Shown: positions 51,572 through 60,495 of the stretch, piece by piece
Numbering within the stretch: position 1 is the stretch's first letter
Layout: every line of letters begins with the position of its first letter
Assembly (NCBI GenBank): GCA_965263335.1
Contig: CBDHHE010000001.1
Span: 4,464,001 to 4,528,000, forward strand
Direction: 5' to 3'
Length of the DNA: 64,000 nt
DNA from: Thermohalobaculum sp965263335
GTDB lineage: Bacteria; Pseudomonadota; Alphaproteobacteria; Rhodobacterales; Rhodobacteraceae
Notes under the pieces: model-generated
What the model was told of the DNA's origin: nothing
The model's input: only the letters and a program-made list of their open reading frames with translations
The model's database searches: none
Position numbers and translations under genes: made by a program

Positions 51572-52390
51572 TCAGGAGAGCCGATAGAAGCGCGCGGCGT
51601 TGGCGCCAAAAACCTTCTCCTGATCCGCGACCGGCACAAATCCCTGCACGCCGTCATGCCAGGTCTGATACTCGCCGTTGAGCGTCAGGACCGGCCAGTC
51701 GGAGCCCCACATCACGCGCTCCGCACCGAACGTCGACAGAACGTGGTGCACATAGGGCGCGCAGTCCAGCACCGGGGCGCCTGGTTTTGCCTCGGTCAGA
51801 AGAGCGGAGAGCTTGCACAAGACCGGCGTGTCCTCCGCCAGGCGCTCGATGCCGGCCGCCCAGTCGGCGAAGGCGCCGTCCCGGATCTGCGGCTTGAAGC
51901 AATGATCGATGACGGTGCGCATGTCTGGATACCGCTCGAACAAGCGGTGGAAGTTCTCGATGTGGCGGGGGAACCCGAGGGCATCGAATGTCAGGTCCAG
52001 GTCCCGGACCGCATCAAACCCCCACTGCACGTCCGCGCGGTGCATCCAGTTCACGTCCGGGATGTCCTGAATCATCGGGCGCACGCCAGCAAATTTGGGG
52101 TGTCGTGCCAGCCGTTCGAGTTCGCGCAAGGAGGCTTGGTCTTCAAAGTCGATCCAGCCCACGACCTTGGCGATCCAATCGGTCGCATCGGCGAGGCCGA
52201 GCAAGTAGTGCGTCTCGGCAACCGTCGGCGCGGCCTGTACGATCACCGCACGGTCTACACCACATGCCAGGCCCGGGAAGTCCCGGGGACCGTAGTCCCG
52301 ACGGATCGGTGCAATGACCGGGTTGTCCTGCATCCACCCATAGTCGCCGCGTGCGATCGACCAGAGGTGGAAATGCGCGTCAACTCTCAT
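51572..52390 (-). CDS. Amidohydrolase-family lactonase (fuconolactonase-like)
   Basis: 272 aa; the ATG at 52390 overlaps the stop of the upstream aldo/keto reductase (ATGA). VDAHFHLWSIARGDYGWMQ gives the HxH metal site, VIDHCFKP supplies another His and MWGSDWPVL the catalytic Asp, the typical order in the amidohydrolase_2 group that includes L-fuconolactonase and 2-pyrone-4,6-dicarboxylate lactonase. With a FucU mutarotase and an aldose-type dehydrogenase next to it, hydrolysis of a sugar lactone such as L-fuconolactone is the best guess; family plus context, not proof. Confidence 0.83.
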   Translation of the reverse strand: MRVDAHFHLWSIARGDYGWMQDNPVIAPIRRDYGPRDFPGLACGVDRAVIVQAAPTVAETHYLLGLADATDWIAKVVGWIDFEDQASLRELERLARHPKFAGVRPMIQDIPDVNWMHRADVQWGFDAVRDLDLTFDALGFPRHIENFHRLFERYPDMRTVIDHCFKPQIRDGAFADWAAGIERLAEDTPVLCKLSALLTEAKPGAPVLDCAPYVHHVLSTFGAERVMWGSDWPVLTLNGEYQTWHDGVQGFVPVADQEKVFGANAARFYRLS

Positions 52391-53409
52391 CCGGGGACCG
52401 GCGCATCTTCGCGGATCAGGCGCTCGGTGCGCAAGTCCGACCAAAGGCGGGCGGGGATGTCGACCTCAAGGGTCTCGACAGCCTGGCGGGTTTCCGCCGG
52501 CGTTCTGGGGCCGGGGATGATCGAGAACACGCACGGGTGCCCGAGTGGAAAGCGAAGCGCCGCTGCCGGCAGGGCCACGCCATGGGCCTGGCAGACCCGC
52601 TCGATCCGGCGGACGCGATCGAGAATCTCCGGCTTGGCCGGTCCGTAATTATAGATCGCACCGTCGACCGGGCCGGTGGCGAGAATGCCCGAGTTGAACG
52701 GTCCGCCGAGCAGAATGCCTATCCCGCGCTCTTCGCAGAGCGGCAGGAACGTCTCGAGCGCATCCTGTTCGAGAAGGGTGTACCGGCCGGCCAGCAGGAA
52801 GAGATCGAAATCGCCCTCACGCGCCATGCGCTCGCAGGGTTCCCAGTTGTTCAGTCCGGCACCGATTGCCTTGATCACTCCCTGGGTGCGCAGCTCGTGA
52901 ATGGCGCGGTAGCCCCCTGACATGAAGGACCGGATCGCCGCGTCCGCAGCCTCATGCGTGCCGTGCGTCCAGACATCTGCATCGTGACAGAATAGAACAT
53001 CGATCCGGTCGAGCCCGAGCCGGTCCAGGCTCTGCTCGAAGGACCTCATGGTGCCGTCATAGCCGTAGTCGAACACGAAGCGATGGGTCTTCGGCACGAC
53101 AAACTTGTCGGTGGCGGCCTCTTCCGGCGCACAGGGCTCGATGTACCGCCCGACCTTGGTGGAGATCACGAACGCATCGCGCGGCTTTCCTGCAAGGCAG
53201 CGCCCGAACCGCCGCTCGCTGAGGCCAAGACCATAGAGCGGCGCCGTGTCGAACCAGCGCATGCCGAGGTCCCATGCGGTCTCGAGAGCACCAGCCGCAT
53301 CGTCCTCCGGGATCTCTGTGAAAAGGTTGCCCAGGGGCGCTCCCCCGCATCCGAGTTCTGTGGTTTTCAGCTCGGCCCCTGAAGGACAGGTGAACACTGT
53401 CTCCCGCAT
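52387..53409 (-). CDS. Aldo/keto reductase, probable L-fucose (aldose) 1-dehydrogenase
   Basis: 340 aa. The frame continues upstream to 54912 but that part is antisense to fucU and the ribokinase gene; ATG 53409 gives the family N-terminus (VFTCPSGAELKTTELGCGGAPLG, outline). Catalytic residues: Asp and Tyr in WFDTAPLYGLGLSE, Lys in VISTKVGR, and His in LFCHDADV. Relatives include L-fucose dehydrogenase, D-threo-aldose 1-dehydrogenase and pyridoxal 4-dehydrogenase. It would oxidise the sugar to its lactone, which the coupled amidohydrolase opens. Divergent from fucU with 93 bp between. Confidence 0.85.
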   Translation of the reverse strand: MRETVFTCPSGAELKTTELGCGGAPLGNLFTEIPEDDAAGALETAWDLGMRWFDTAPLYGLGLSERRFGRCLAGKPRDAFVISTKVGRYIEPCAPEEAATDKFVVPKTHRFVFDYGYDGTMRSFEQSLDRLGLDRIDVLFCHDADVWTHGTHEAADAAIRSFMSGGYRAIHELRTQGVIKAIGAGLNNWEPCERMAREGDFDLFLLAGRYTLLEQDALETFLPLCEERGIGILLGGPFNSGILATGPVDGAIYNYGPAKPEILDRVRRIERVCQAHGVALPAAALRFPLGHPCVFSIIPGPRTPAETRQAVETLEVDIPARLWSDLRTERLIREDAPVPG

Positions 53410-53502
53410 CGCGTCTTCTCCCCGGTGCGCTTGCACAGCCGACGCACCCCGTCCTATGCTTTTCTGAAGCAGAACAATGCAACGGAACGGGGAGGAAGGT
53501 CC

Positions 53503-53952
53503 ATGCTCAAGGGGATCGATCCGCGCTTGAATGCGGATGTGCTGTTTGCCTTGCGTGCGATGGGGCACGGTGACGACCTGATCATCGCGGATACGAACTT
53601 TCCGTCTGATTCGGTGGCGCGCCAGACGGTGCTGGGGCGGCTGCTCAGGATCGATGCGAGCGCACCCGAAGTCATCGCGGCCGTCCTTTCGGTCTATCCC
53701 ATCGACACGTTCGTCGATGATGCGGCGGCGCGGATGGAGATCGTGGGCGCGCCGGACGAGGTGGCGCCCGTCCAGGCCGAGGTGCAGGTGGCGGTCGATC
53801 TCGCCGAGGGGAAAGCACGTCCGATGATCGGGGTCGAGCGCTTTGCATTTTACGATCGGGCCCGCAGCGCCTACGCGGTGATCCAGACGGCAGAACGGCG
53901 TTTCTATGGCTGCTTTGCCTTTCGCAAGGGCGTGATCCCGCCGGAGGTTTGA
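53503..53952 (+). CDS. fucU: RbsD/FucU-family sugar mutarotase (L-fucose mutarotase type)
   Basis: 149 aa; GGAGGAAGG before the ATG. KGIDPRLNADVLFALRAMGHGDDLIIADTNFPSD (outline) is the family signature: H-G-D and the DxNFP segment line the active site. The Tyr and C-terminal FAFRKGVIPPEV region agree more with FucU than with ribose pyranase RbsD. It interconverts anomers of fucose (or a similar sugar), supplying the form used by the dehydrogenase or kinase. Ribokinase follows 3 bp later, so the two are co-translated. Confidence 0.88.
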   Translation: MLKGIDPRLNADVLFALRAMGHGDDLIIADTNFPSDSVARQTVLGRLLRIDASAPEVIAAVLSVYPIDTFVDDAAARMEIVGAPDEVAPVQAEVQVAVDLAEGKARPMIGVERFAFYDRARSAYAVIQTAERRFYGCFAFRKGVIPPEV

Positions 53953-53955
53953 GCG

Positions 53956-54879
53956 ATGGCAGGGCAGGGTGTCGTCATTCTGGGTGTCTTCGTGGCGGAT
54001 TGCACGTTCCGTGCGGAACGGCCGCCACGGATGGGTGAGACGGTTCTCGGCAAGAGCTTTGCGCTGGGACCCGGCGGTAAGGGGTCGAACCAGGCCGTGG
54101 CCGCAGCCAAGGCCGGTGCCGACACGCGTTTTATCTCGAAGATCGGGGAGGACGCGTTCGGCGACATGGCGCTGGCGACGTGGCAGGCGGCGGGTGTGCG
54201 CCCTGCGGTCCTGCGCAGCGCCGAGAGCTACACGGGGGCTGCATACATCTATGTTGACGATCGGACAGGTGACAACGCGATCATCATCGCACCCGGCATT
54301 GCGCGCACGATATCTCCGGCCGACATTGAAAGTTCTGCCACGACGATCCGCGATGCGGCGATCTTTGTGACCCAACTGGAGCAGCCCATCGACGCGGCAA
54401 TTCGTGCACTCGAGATCGCCCGGGCGGCCGGTGTCACGACCGTGCTCAATCCGGCGCCGGCGGCGGCGTTGCCGGACGAGATCTGGCCCCTTTGCGACTA
54501 TGTCACACCGAACGAAACCGAGGCCAGCGAGATCACCGGGTGTGCTGTAACCGGACCAGCGGATGCCGGCGCAGCCGGGGACGCGTTGATCGAACGCGGC
54601 GTCGGAGCGGCCTTGATCACGTTGGGGGAGGCAGGCGCGCTGCTTCACACGCGTGATGGCTCGACGCATATTCCGGCCTACAATTGCGGTTCTGTGATCG
54701 AGACGACCGGTGCCGGGGATGCGTTCAACGGCGGCTTTGTGGCCGCCTTGGCACGTGGTCTGGCACCGGACGCGGCCGCACGGTTCGGAAGTGCCACAGC
54801 GGGTCTCTCCGTGACACGGCCGGGGACAGCGGCATCGATGCCGGATCTCGCCGAAATTGAGGCTGTGCTGGATCGCTAG
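53956..54879 (+). CDS. rbsK: Ribokinase (PfkB family)
   Basis: 307 aa. N-terminal GPGGKGSNQAVAAAKAGADT is the substrate-lid region; FISKIGEDAFGD follows; the C-terminal ATP/anion-hole signature TTGAGDAFNGGFVAAL carries the catalytic Asp (about D255). LNPAPAAALPDEIW and TPNETEASEITG agree with ribokinase rather than fructokinase. It phosphorylates ribose or a similar pentose. Its presence 3 bp after fucU is unusual for a pure fucose route and leaves open a ribose or 2-keto-sugar role for the cassette. A cloverleaf repeat (copy B) follows its stop. Confidence 0.9.
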   Translation: MAGQGVVILGVFVADCTFRAERPPRMGETVLGKSFALGPGGKGSNQAVAAAKAGADTRFISKIGEDAFGDMALATWQAAGVRPAVLRSAESYTGAAYIYVDDRTGDNAIIIAPGIARTISPADIESSATTIRDAAIFVTQLEQPIDAAIRALEIARAAGVTTVLNPAPAAALPDEIWPLCDYVTPNETEASEITGCAVTGPADAGAAGDALIERGVGAALITLGEAGALLHTRDGSTHIPAYNCGSVIETTGAGDAFNGGFVAALARGLAPDAAARFGSATAGLSVTRPGTAASMPDLAEIEAVLDR

Positions 54880-54950
54880 GGTTGCCGACGAGTGTTGTTC
54901 CATCCGCACCAAACGGTGACGCCTGTGTTTCCGTTTGAGTTGGGTCCAGT

Positions 54951-55029
54951 GCGGCCATGCCCGTGCCTGGCACGGGCCCGGAGAGCGTGTACGCTCTCCG
55001 TCTGCGCTTGGCAGAGCGCAGATGGCCGC
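54951..55029 (-). repeat. Cloverleaf repeat, copy B (inverted relative to copy A)
   Basis: 79 bp. Closing stem GCGGCCAT (54951-54958) with ATGGCCGC (55022-55029). Inside, in reverse order to copy A: GCCCGTGC/GCACGGGC (54959-54977), CGGAGAGCGT/ACGCTCTCCG (54979-55000), CTGCGCT/AGCGCAG (55002-55021). It lies in the convergent gap between the ribokinase and MscS-family genes. The middle stem differs from copy A at two base pairs, each change compensated on the other arm. Confidence 0.85.
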
Positions 55030-55104
55030 TTGCGCACACCTCCATTGTCCGGAAGGTAAGTCGACCGGCGGTGGGCGCGAAAACCGCGTCGGGCTGCCCG
55101 GCCG

Positions 55105-57339
55105 TCATCCCGATTGCGGCGTGGCCGCCTCGAGCGCACCTGCTGCTGCACCGCCAATCGCCTCGCCCACGGCCTTGGCCTGCGCATCCCCCTCGCCCGC
55201 GCCCACGACCTCGACCTTGCGTCTGGCGAGATACAATTCGTTTTCGGCAAAGACAGCACGGAGGCGGTGGTAGATCTCTCGTCTGAGGACGAATTGCGCC
55301 CTTGGTTTGCACTTGAACTTGACGCGCATCACCAGAGCTGAATCGTCGTCCACATAGTAGACCCCCTGGCTCTTCAGCGGTTCCAGAAACTTCGGTCCGT
55401 GTTCCGGATGAGCCAGAAACTCCTTGCCCACTTCCTTGACCAGCTTCTTGAAGCGTTGCGGGTCGGTTTCGGGCTCCATCCGGAATGACATTTTGTAGAT
55501 CACCCAGTCACGATTGTGGTTGGTGATCTTCTTGAGCTCACCGAAGGGAATGGTGATCACCGGGCCGCGATGATGGCGCAGCTGCAAGGAGCGAATTGAG
55601 ATCGATTCAACCTCTCCCCTCAGATCCGTCTCCAGCTCGATGTACTCACCCACCCGGAAGGCATCGTCGATCAGGAAGAAGATGCCGGAGAAGATGTCTC
55701 GGACCAGCGCCTGTGCACCGAAACCGATCGCGATCCCAACAACCCCGGCCGAGGCGATCAGCGGCCCGATGTCGACGCCCATATCCGAGAGCACGACCAT
55801 CACCACCACAATCGCCAGCACGCCGAGCAGGAAGTTCCGAAACAGCGGCGTCAGCGTGTGCAGCCTCGTTGCCGCGGGCACATCCTCGGGGCTGGCGTCT
55901 TCGGCGGCATCGCTGACGCGCATCTCGGTGTAGAGGGCCGCTGCAATCAGACGCCAGATCAGGTAGCCGATGGCAAGCGTTGCCATGATCTGCAGCAGCG
56001 CGCTGACCGTCGGAGAGGCGTCTTCGCCCATGGCCAGCGTCAGCAGATCGAGCCCCCAAAGCTTGAGAACGATCAACCCGGCGCCAAAACCGATCAGCAC
56101 GCGCCATGCCCCCCAGAACACCTTCCGGAAGCGCTCGGACATGTCGCTGCGGGCAGGAATGCACGAGCGGATCACCTCACCCCCCAGCCGGTCGAAGATC
56201 GGCAGAACCAGGAGGACGAGCAGTGTCCCTATCGGACCATCGAGGCGGTGCTGGCCGCGCTCGAGCCAGTGGGCCACCCAGTAGGCGCCTGCGCCGACGA
56301 GGTATGCGGTCAAGAGCCAGGGTGCCGTGGCAACCGCCACGCGGCCAAGTGCGCCGGTCGATGCGGTGTCTCCCAGGGCATCGGCGATGGCGGCCCGGAT
56401 CGTCGGGATGTTGCGCAGCACCATGAACAGCAACAGCAAGGCCACTCCGGTGCCGGCGATTGCAACAGTGACCATCGCGGGCGGAAACCCGTAGCCGAGC
56501 GTGGGGAACATGCCCGCCACCAGCCAGCCCGCAGCCCCGAGCACCACACATCGGACCAGCAGGCGGTGCAACCGCTGTGCTGCCTCGTCGGCCAACGGCG
56601 CGATTCGGATTTGCGGCGCGTCCGGTGCAAAGGCGCGCCGGGCCAGAACGATGAAGCCCCAGCTCCAGGCAACGCCGGCCCAGTAGATCCAGACCATATC
56701 CGTCAATGGCCCGAGCCGTGCGGCCAGCACGGGTGCGAGCAAACGCGTCGCCGCCACGAAGGCAAAGACCGGAAGAAACTCGAGCACGGCAAGAAGGATC
56801 GTACGCACCACGCGTTCCCAGTAGCCTGCCGCCTCGACCGCGCAGAGCCACCGCCGCCATCGCCGCGTCAAGAGGACAAGCGCGACCCCTGCTCCCAGAC
56901 CGGACAGCACCAGAATGCCGGCCGCGACGAGCATGCCCGGCACGCCGGCTTCAGCCGTGCTCAGCCGCTCCTGCACCCGCTCTCGGCGCGCGCCCAGATC
57001 GGCGATGGCGATGGTCCATCTTTCGACCCTCGTCCGGATGCGCATCGCCATTTCGCTGATGCGTGCCTCGAACGCGGTGAACGCCGTCTCGCCATCGTCC
57101 TCTGCGGCCTGGGCCTCGGCCTGGCGCAGCAACTCTGCTCGCAGCACCGCGCGCACGTCGTCGTCGGTCAGCCTAGACAGGAGATCGCTGATGACTGCGG
57201 GAGTGAGTTCTTCGGGCAGCTCTACCCGGGTTTCGCTGTCGGGCGCTTCCAGCAAGGGCGACTGCGCCATGACAGGTATCGCCGCCAGCAAGAACACCAG
57301 CGCAAGCCCACACCGGACAAGTCGCAGCGGCACGCCCAT
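55105..57339 (-). CDS. MscS-family mechanosensitive channel with large N-terminal membrane region
   Basis: 744 aa from ATG 57339 (GGGAGGAT seven bases upstream; the frame opens at 57369). A signal peptide (LVFLLAAIPVMAQS) precedes a periplasmic helical region (about 35-130, coiled-coil-like), then about eleven membrane segments. The MscS core is near the end: IAIGFGAQALVRDIFSGIFFLIDDAFRVGEYIEL (outline) contains the pore-helix and beta-domain entry. It should gate on membrane tension to protect against hypo-osmotic shock. It is larger than MscS (286 aa) and nearer MscK-like architecture. Its 3' end converges on ribokinase. Confidence 0.86.
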   Translation of the reverse strand: MGVPLRLVRCGLALVFLLAAIPVMAQSPLLEAPDSETRVELPEELTPAVISDLLSRLTDDDVRAVLRAELLRQAEAQAAEDDGETAFTAFEARISEMAMRIRTRVERWTIAIADLGARRERVQERLSTAEAGVPGMLVAAGILVLSGLGAGVALVLLTRRWRRWLCAVEAAGYWERVVRTILLAVLEFLPVFAFVAATRLLAPVLAARLGPLTDMVWIYWAGVAWSWGFIVLARRAFAPDAPQIRIAPLADEAAQRLHRLLVRCVVLGAAGWLVAGMFPTLGYGFPPAMVTVAIAGTGVALLLLFMVLRNIPTIRAAIADALGDTASTGALGRVAVATAPWLLTAYLVGAGAYWVAHWLERGQHRLDGPIGTLLVLLVLPIFDRLGGEVIRSCIPARSDMSERFRKVFWGAWRVLIGFGAGLIVLKLWGLDLLTLAMGEDASPTVSALLQIMATLAIGYLIWRLIAAALYTEMRVSDAAEDASPEDVPAATRLHTLTPLFRNFLLGVLAIVVVMVVLSDMGVDIGPLIASAGVVGIAIGFGAQALVRDIFSGIFFLIDDAFRVGEYIELETDLRGEVESISIRSLQLRHHRGPVITIPFGELKKITNHNRDWVIYKMSFRMEPETDPQRFKKLVKEVGKEFLAHPEHGPKFLEPLKSQGVYYVDDDSALVMRVKFKCKPRAQFVLRREIYHRLRAVFAENELYLARRKVEVVGAGEGDAQAKAVGEAIGGAAAGALEAATPQSG

Positions 57340-57496
57340 CGATCGATCCTCCCGCACGCACGACGCCAAGAGACTGTCGCAACATTGGCACGCAAGCTCC
57401 TCTTAGCGCTGGAGAAGACCGCTCGGCAAGGCGTAGCACCAGCGCCATGACCACGATTGCGTGCGTTTGTCCGTGAGCTGCGCGTGCGGGGCTGTC

Positions 57497-58381
57497 CTAG
57501 GACGGCTGCCAGTGATCCGGCGGTCGTCCACAATGGGCCAGAAACTGTCGGGTATCGTCTGCGAGTTCTGCCCGAAGCTGTGCGTCGACCGCGGCAGACA
57601 GCGTCGGGCCCTCGGTGGCCGGCATGGTGAACTGCCCGCGCATCCAGGATCGGAGACCTTCGGGTGCCTGCCGGGCTGCGTGGCGCAGGCCGGGCAGCTG
57701 CCGCAGACGCGAGTAAAGCGGGGAGGGCAGCCGTTTCTCTGCGCTGGGATTTCGATGCTCGATCGGCACAAATGGGCAAGGCGCGACATCAAGAAAGGTG
57801 CAGAGATTTGCAAAGAACCGCTCGGGATGCGCTTCGAGCTCCTCCATGAAACCGATCCAGATGCGGTGGTCTGGATAGTGCTTCCTGTAGCGGTTGAGTT
57901 GGCGCCAGTAGAAGCTGGGTGCAACGAAGCGTTCGGGCCACTCGAGCACCGCCCGGTCCGGGCAGGCCGGTACGTCATCTCTGGAGTCCGCGCGGCTTTG
58001 AACCCAATGCGATACAATGCGCGCGATCGGATCACGCACGATGTAGATGAGCTTGGCATGGGGGCACAGAGCGGCCATCCGCTCGGCGGCATGCGGGTAA
58101 AGCGTATCTGATGTGTAGTTGTTGCTGCCTTCACCCCGGAGGCGGGCGCTTTGACCGTCGGCGAACAGCCCGGCGTACCAGTCAATCCCTCGGGACCACT
58201 GATTGTCATTGCTGAAGAACTCCGGGTCCTGATCCGGAAGCATGAAGATCTCGGGATGTGTTTCGAGATAGGCAGACACCGTGGAAGTCGCGCATTTCAT
58301 CGCACCGATGACGATGAAGTCCGGCAACACGATGGTGCGGACGGCACGCCGGTTGCCGAGCAAGGCGTCTCCTGTGCTCAT
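57497..58381 (-). CDS. Sulfotransferase domain protein
   Basis: 294 aa. The 5'-phosphosulfate loop is IGAMKCATSTVSAYL near residue 26, and the 3'-phosphate-binding motif is YIVRDPIARIVSHW near 110, both diagnostic of PAPS-dependent sulfotransferases; GEGSNNYTSDTLYPHA matches the group acting on carbohydrates (heparan-type/NodH-like). The gene begins with an ATGA overlap on the acyltransferase stop, so both are made together, probably to modify a surface polysaccharide with sulfate and acyl groups. No PAPS synthesis genes are adjacent. Confidence 0.86.
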   Translation of the reverse strand: MSTGDALLGNRRAVRTIVLPDFIVIGAMKCATSTVSAYLETHPEIFMLPDQDPEFFSNDNQWSRGIDWYAGLFADGQSARLRGEGSNNYTSDTLYPHAAERMAALCPHAKLIYIVRDPIARIVSHWVQSRADSRDDVPACPDRAVLEWPERFVAPSFYWRQLNRYRKHYPDHRIWIGFMEELEAHPERFFANLCTFLDVAPCPFVPIEHRNPSAEKRLPSPLYSRLRQLPGLRHAARQAPEGLRSWMRGQFTMPATEGPTLSAAVDAQLRAELADDTRQFLAHCGRPPDHWQPS

Positions 58382-60360
58382 GGCATCGCCTTCGAGCCTG
58401 CGACCTGGGTCTCGGTGAAAAGCGGTGCGATGACCCGCCGCGCGCCGGCCATGCTGAGATGATCGTCATCGAAGTAGAGAGCCGTTCCCGCGATCGCGCC
58501 ATAGCACTGTGTCTCGTCACAGAGCTGATCGGCAACGGGCAGGGTTTCGACCTGCATCCGTTTGAACCAGGACAGAATGTCTTTGTTGCGGGTTGCGTAG
58601 TAGCGGCGGCTGACGGTTGGCAGCAGGACATCTGCGGTTGGCCGGTGCAGCGCGTACTTTCCGATGGAGCGCGCGATCTCGGGGATCGGTTCGACGAACA
58701 CGACACGCCGCTCGCCGGTGGCCAGCCGTTCGATCAGTGTGCTGACCGCTGCCCAGTAGAGGGCACGCTTCTCCTCAGGCGTGCCGGGGTTCGCGATGCG
58801 GTAGGGGTCGTTCGGCAACGCCGGAAAGCTCTCGCTGTTCGGGCCATAGAGGTAGGCGCTGTGACGCCAGGCGAGAAGGATGGTGTGTATTCCCGGATTG
58901 TCCTCGAGCCAGGCGATGGCATTCGAGATCCACTCGGCGCAACCCGGCAGGCCCGGGTCGAAGCCAAGCGCGGGCGGACACCCGCTCACCGTCAGCTGCA
59001 CCAGGCTTTCGCCTCGGGGCACAAGCGCATCGCCGAGGGTGTGCGCAATCTCTACGCCATGACTGTCCCCGAGCACGGCCCAGCCCGGTTTGCTGCCGAC
59101 TGGGAAGACGCAGGCGCGCTCGGGTTCGAACGGGGTTGCGGGCGCCACATGGCACTCCGCTCGCAGCGGGCTCGGGGTGGCCGAGGCGAGAATTGCGGTT
59201 TGTGTGGGTGAGAACCGCAGTCCCGGCAGTCCCTCACCCAGATGGACCGCCAGACCGATGCCTGCGGCGAGCGCGCCGCCGGCAGTGATCGCGGCCGCGG
59301 TTTGGCGCGCAGACATCTGTGCGGGATTGCGGAACGGGCCTTCCACCCACCGCCAGCTCGCCCAGGCGAGGACCAGCGTCAACGCTGTCAGCCCTACCAT
59401 TTGCCAAGCCTGTGGCGGATCGAACTGCCCGATGCGCGCAAAGGCGAAGAGCGGTTGATGCCAGAGATACGCGCTGTAGCTGATCAAGCCCAGCCCGATC
59501 ATTGGCGGACGGCTCAGCAACCAGTGCGCCAGCGTGCCTCGGGTCGCAAACAACAGCACCATCACCGTCCCAGCGATGGGTGGGACGAGCCAAAGCCCGG
59601 GAATGGGCAGCCAAGGATGATGCCAGGCGAGGCTGAGCACGATCATGCCCAATCCGCTCAGCGCAAGGACGTTTGCGTGGCGGCCCATTGCGTGCCATAG
59701 GCCAACCGTCCTGCTGCCCGGCAATCCGTGTCGCGCCACAGCGAGGGCTGCCAATGCCCCGGCGAGCAGCTCCCAAGCCCGGAACGGCAGCAGGTAGAAG
59801 GCTGCGTTGGGTATGGCGCGGGCAGCCACTTCGGCAAGTGCAAGACTTGCAAGGGCCGCGAGCCCAAGCCAGATGAAAACCGCGCGCGGACCAAGCCGCC
59901 AGAGCATCACAAGCACAACTGGAAACAGCAGATAGAACTGCTCCTCCACCGCGAGGCTCCACGTGTGGATCAGCGGCATTTCTTCGGTCGCCGGAGCGAA
60001 GTAGCCGCTCTGGTGCCAAAACAGCAGGTTCGTTGCGAAGAAGGCCAGGGCGACAAGGCTCTGCCCGTATTGCTGGAGTTCAGTCGGCGGCATGACCATC
60101 CAGGCCACCGGGACGGTGCACACACTGACCAAGACCAGAGCGGGCAAGATGCGCCGCGCCCGGCGTGCATAGAATCCGGCAAACGTGAACCGTTGCTCGT
60201 TGATCTCGCGCACAAGGATCAGGGTGATCAGGTACCCGCTGATAACAAAGAAGATGTCGACGCCCAGAAAGCCACCGCGCAGGGGCGCGCCGGCGTGGGT
60301 CAGGATCACGGCAGCGACCGCGATCGCGCGCAATCCATCGATCTCGTTCCGGTGGCGCAT
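58378..60360 (-). CDS. OafA/YrhL-type acyltransferase with C-terminal SGNH domain
   Basis: 660 aa. ATG 60360 has AAGAGG five bases upstream and gives the family start RHRNEIDGLRAIAV; the frame open to 60426 lacks a ribosome site. Residues ~1-370 contain about ten membrane segments of the acyltransferase-3 fold (LRGGFLGVDIFFVISGYL; THTWSLAVEEQFYLLFPVV, outline). The periplasmic SGNH domain has block I AVLGDSHGVEIAH near residue 428 and the terminal DDDHLS (Asp-His) near 630. Such proteins O-acetylate O-antigen, peptidoglycan or exopolysaccharide. Overlaps the sulfotransferase gene. Confidence 0.9.
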   Translation of the reverse strand: MRHRNEIDGLRAIAVAAVILTHAGAPLRGGFLGVDIFFVISGYLITLILVREINEQRFTFAGFYARRARRILPALVLVSVCTVPVAWMVMPPTELQQYGQSLVALAFFATNLLFWHQSGYFAPATEEMPLIHTWSLAVEEQFYLLFPVVLVMLWRLGPRAVFIWLGLAALASLALAEVAARAIPNAAFYLLPFRAWELLAGALAALAVARHGLPGSRTVGLWHAMGRHANVLALSGLGMIVLSLAWHHPWLPIPGLWLVPPIAGTVMVLLFATRGTLAHWLLSRPPMIGLGLISYSAYLWHQPLFAFARIGQFDPPQAWQMVGLTALTLVLAWASWRWVEGPFRNPAQMSARQTAAAITAGGALAAGIGLAVHLGEGLPGLRFSPTQTAILASATPSPLRAECHVAPATPFEPERACVFPVGSKPGWAVLGDSHGVEIAHTLGDALVPRGESLVQLTVSGCPPALGFDPGLPGCAEWISNAIAWLEDNPGIHTILLAWRHSAYLYGPNSESFPALPNDPYRIANPGTPEEKRALYWAAVSTLIERLATGERRVVFVEPIPEIARSIGKYALHRPTADVLLPTVSRRYYATRNKDILSWFKRMQVETLPVADQLCDETQCYGAIAGTALYFDDDHLSMAGARRVIAPLFTETQVAGSKAMP

Positions 60361-60495
60361 GAGTCCTCTTGCAGGCATCTGTTCGCACTGCGGGAGCTGC
60401 GGGGCTGCACATGGGTTGCAACGCAAACGCGCGGAAGGCTGGACCTCCCGCGCGCACTTGAACGAAATTGCGGTTAACTTTGAATTACCGTGATT

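Noticed and set aside
53410..54912. Upstream extension of the aldo/keto reductase frame
   Set aside because: It is antisense to fucU and ribokinase and has no family similarity before the ATG at 53409.
55858..57450. 530-codon plus-strand frame
   Set aside because: Shadow of the MscS-family gene; composition dominated by Arg, Gln and Pro.
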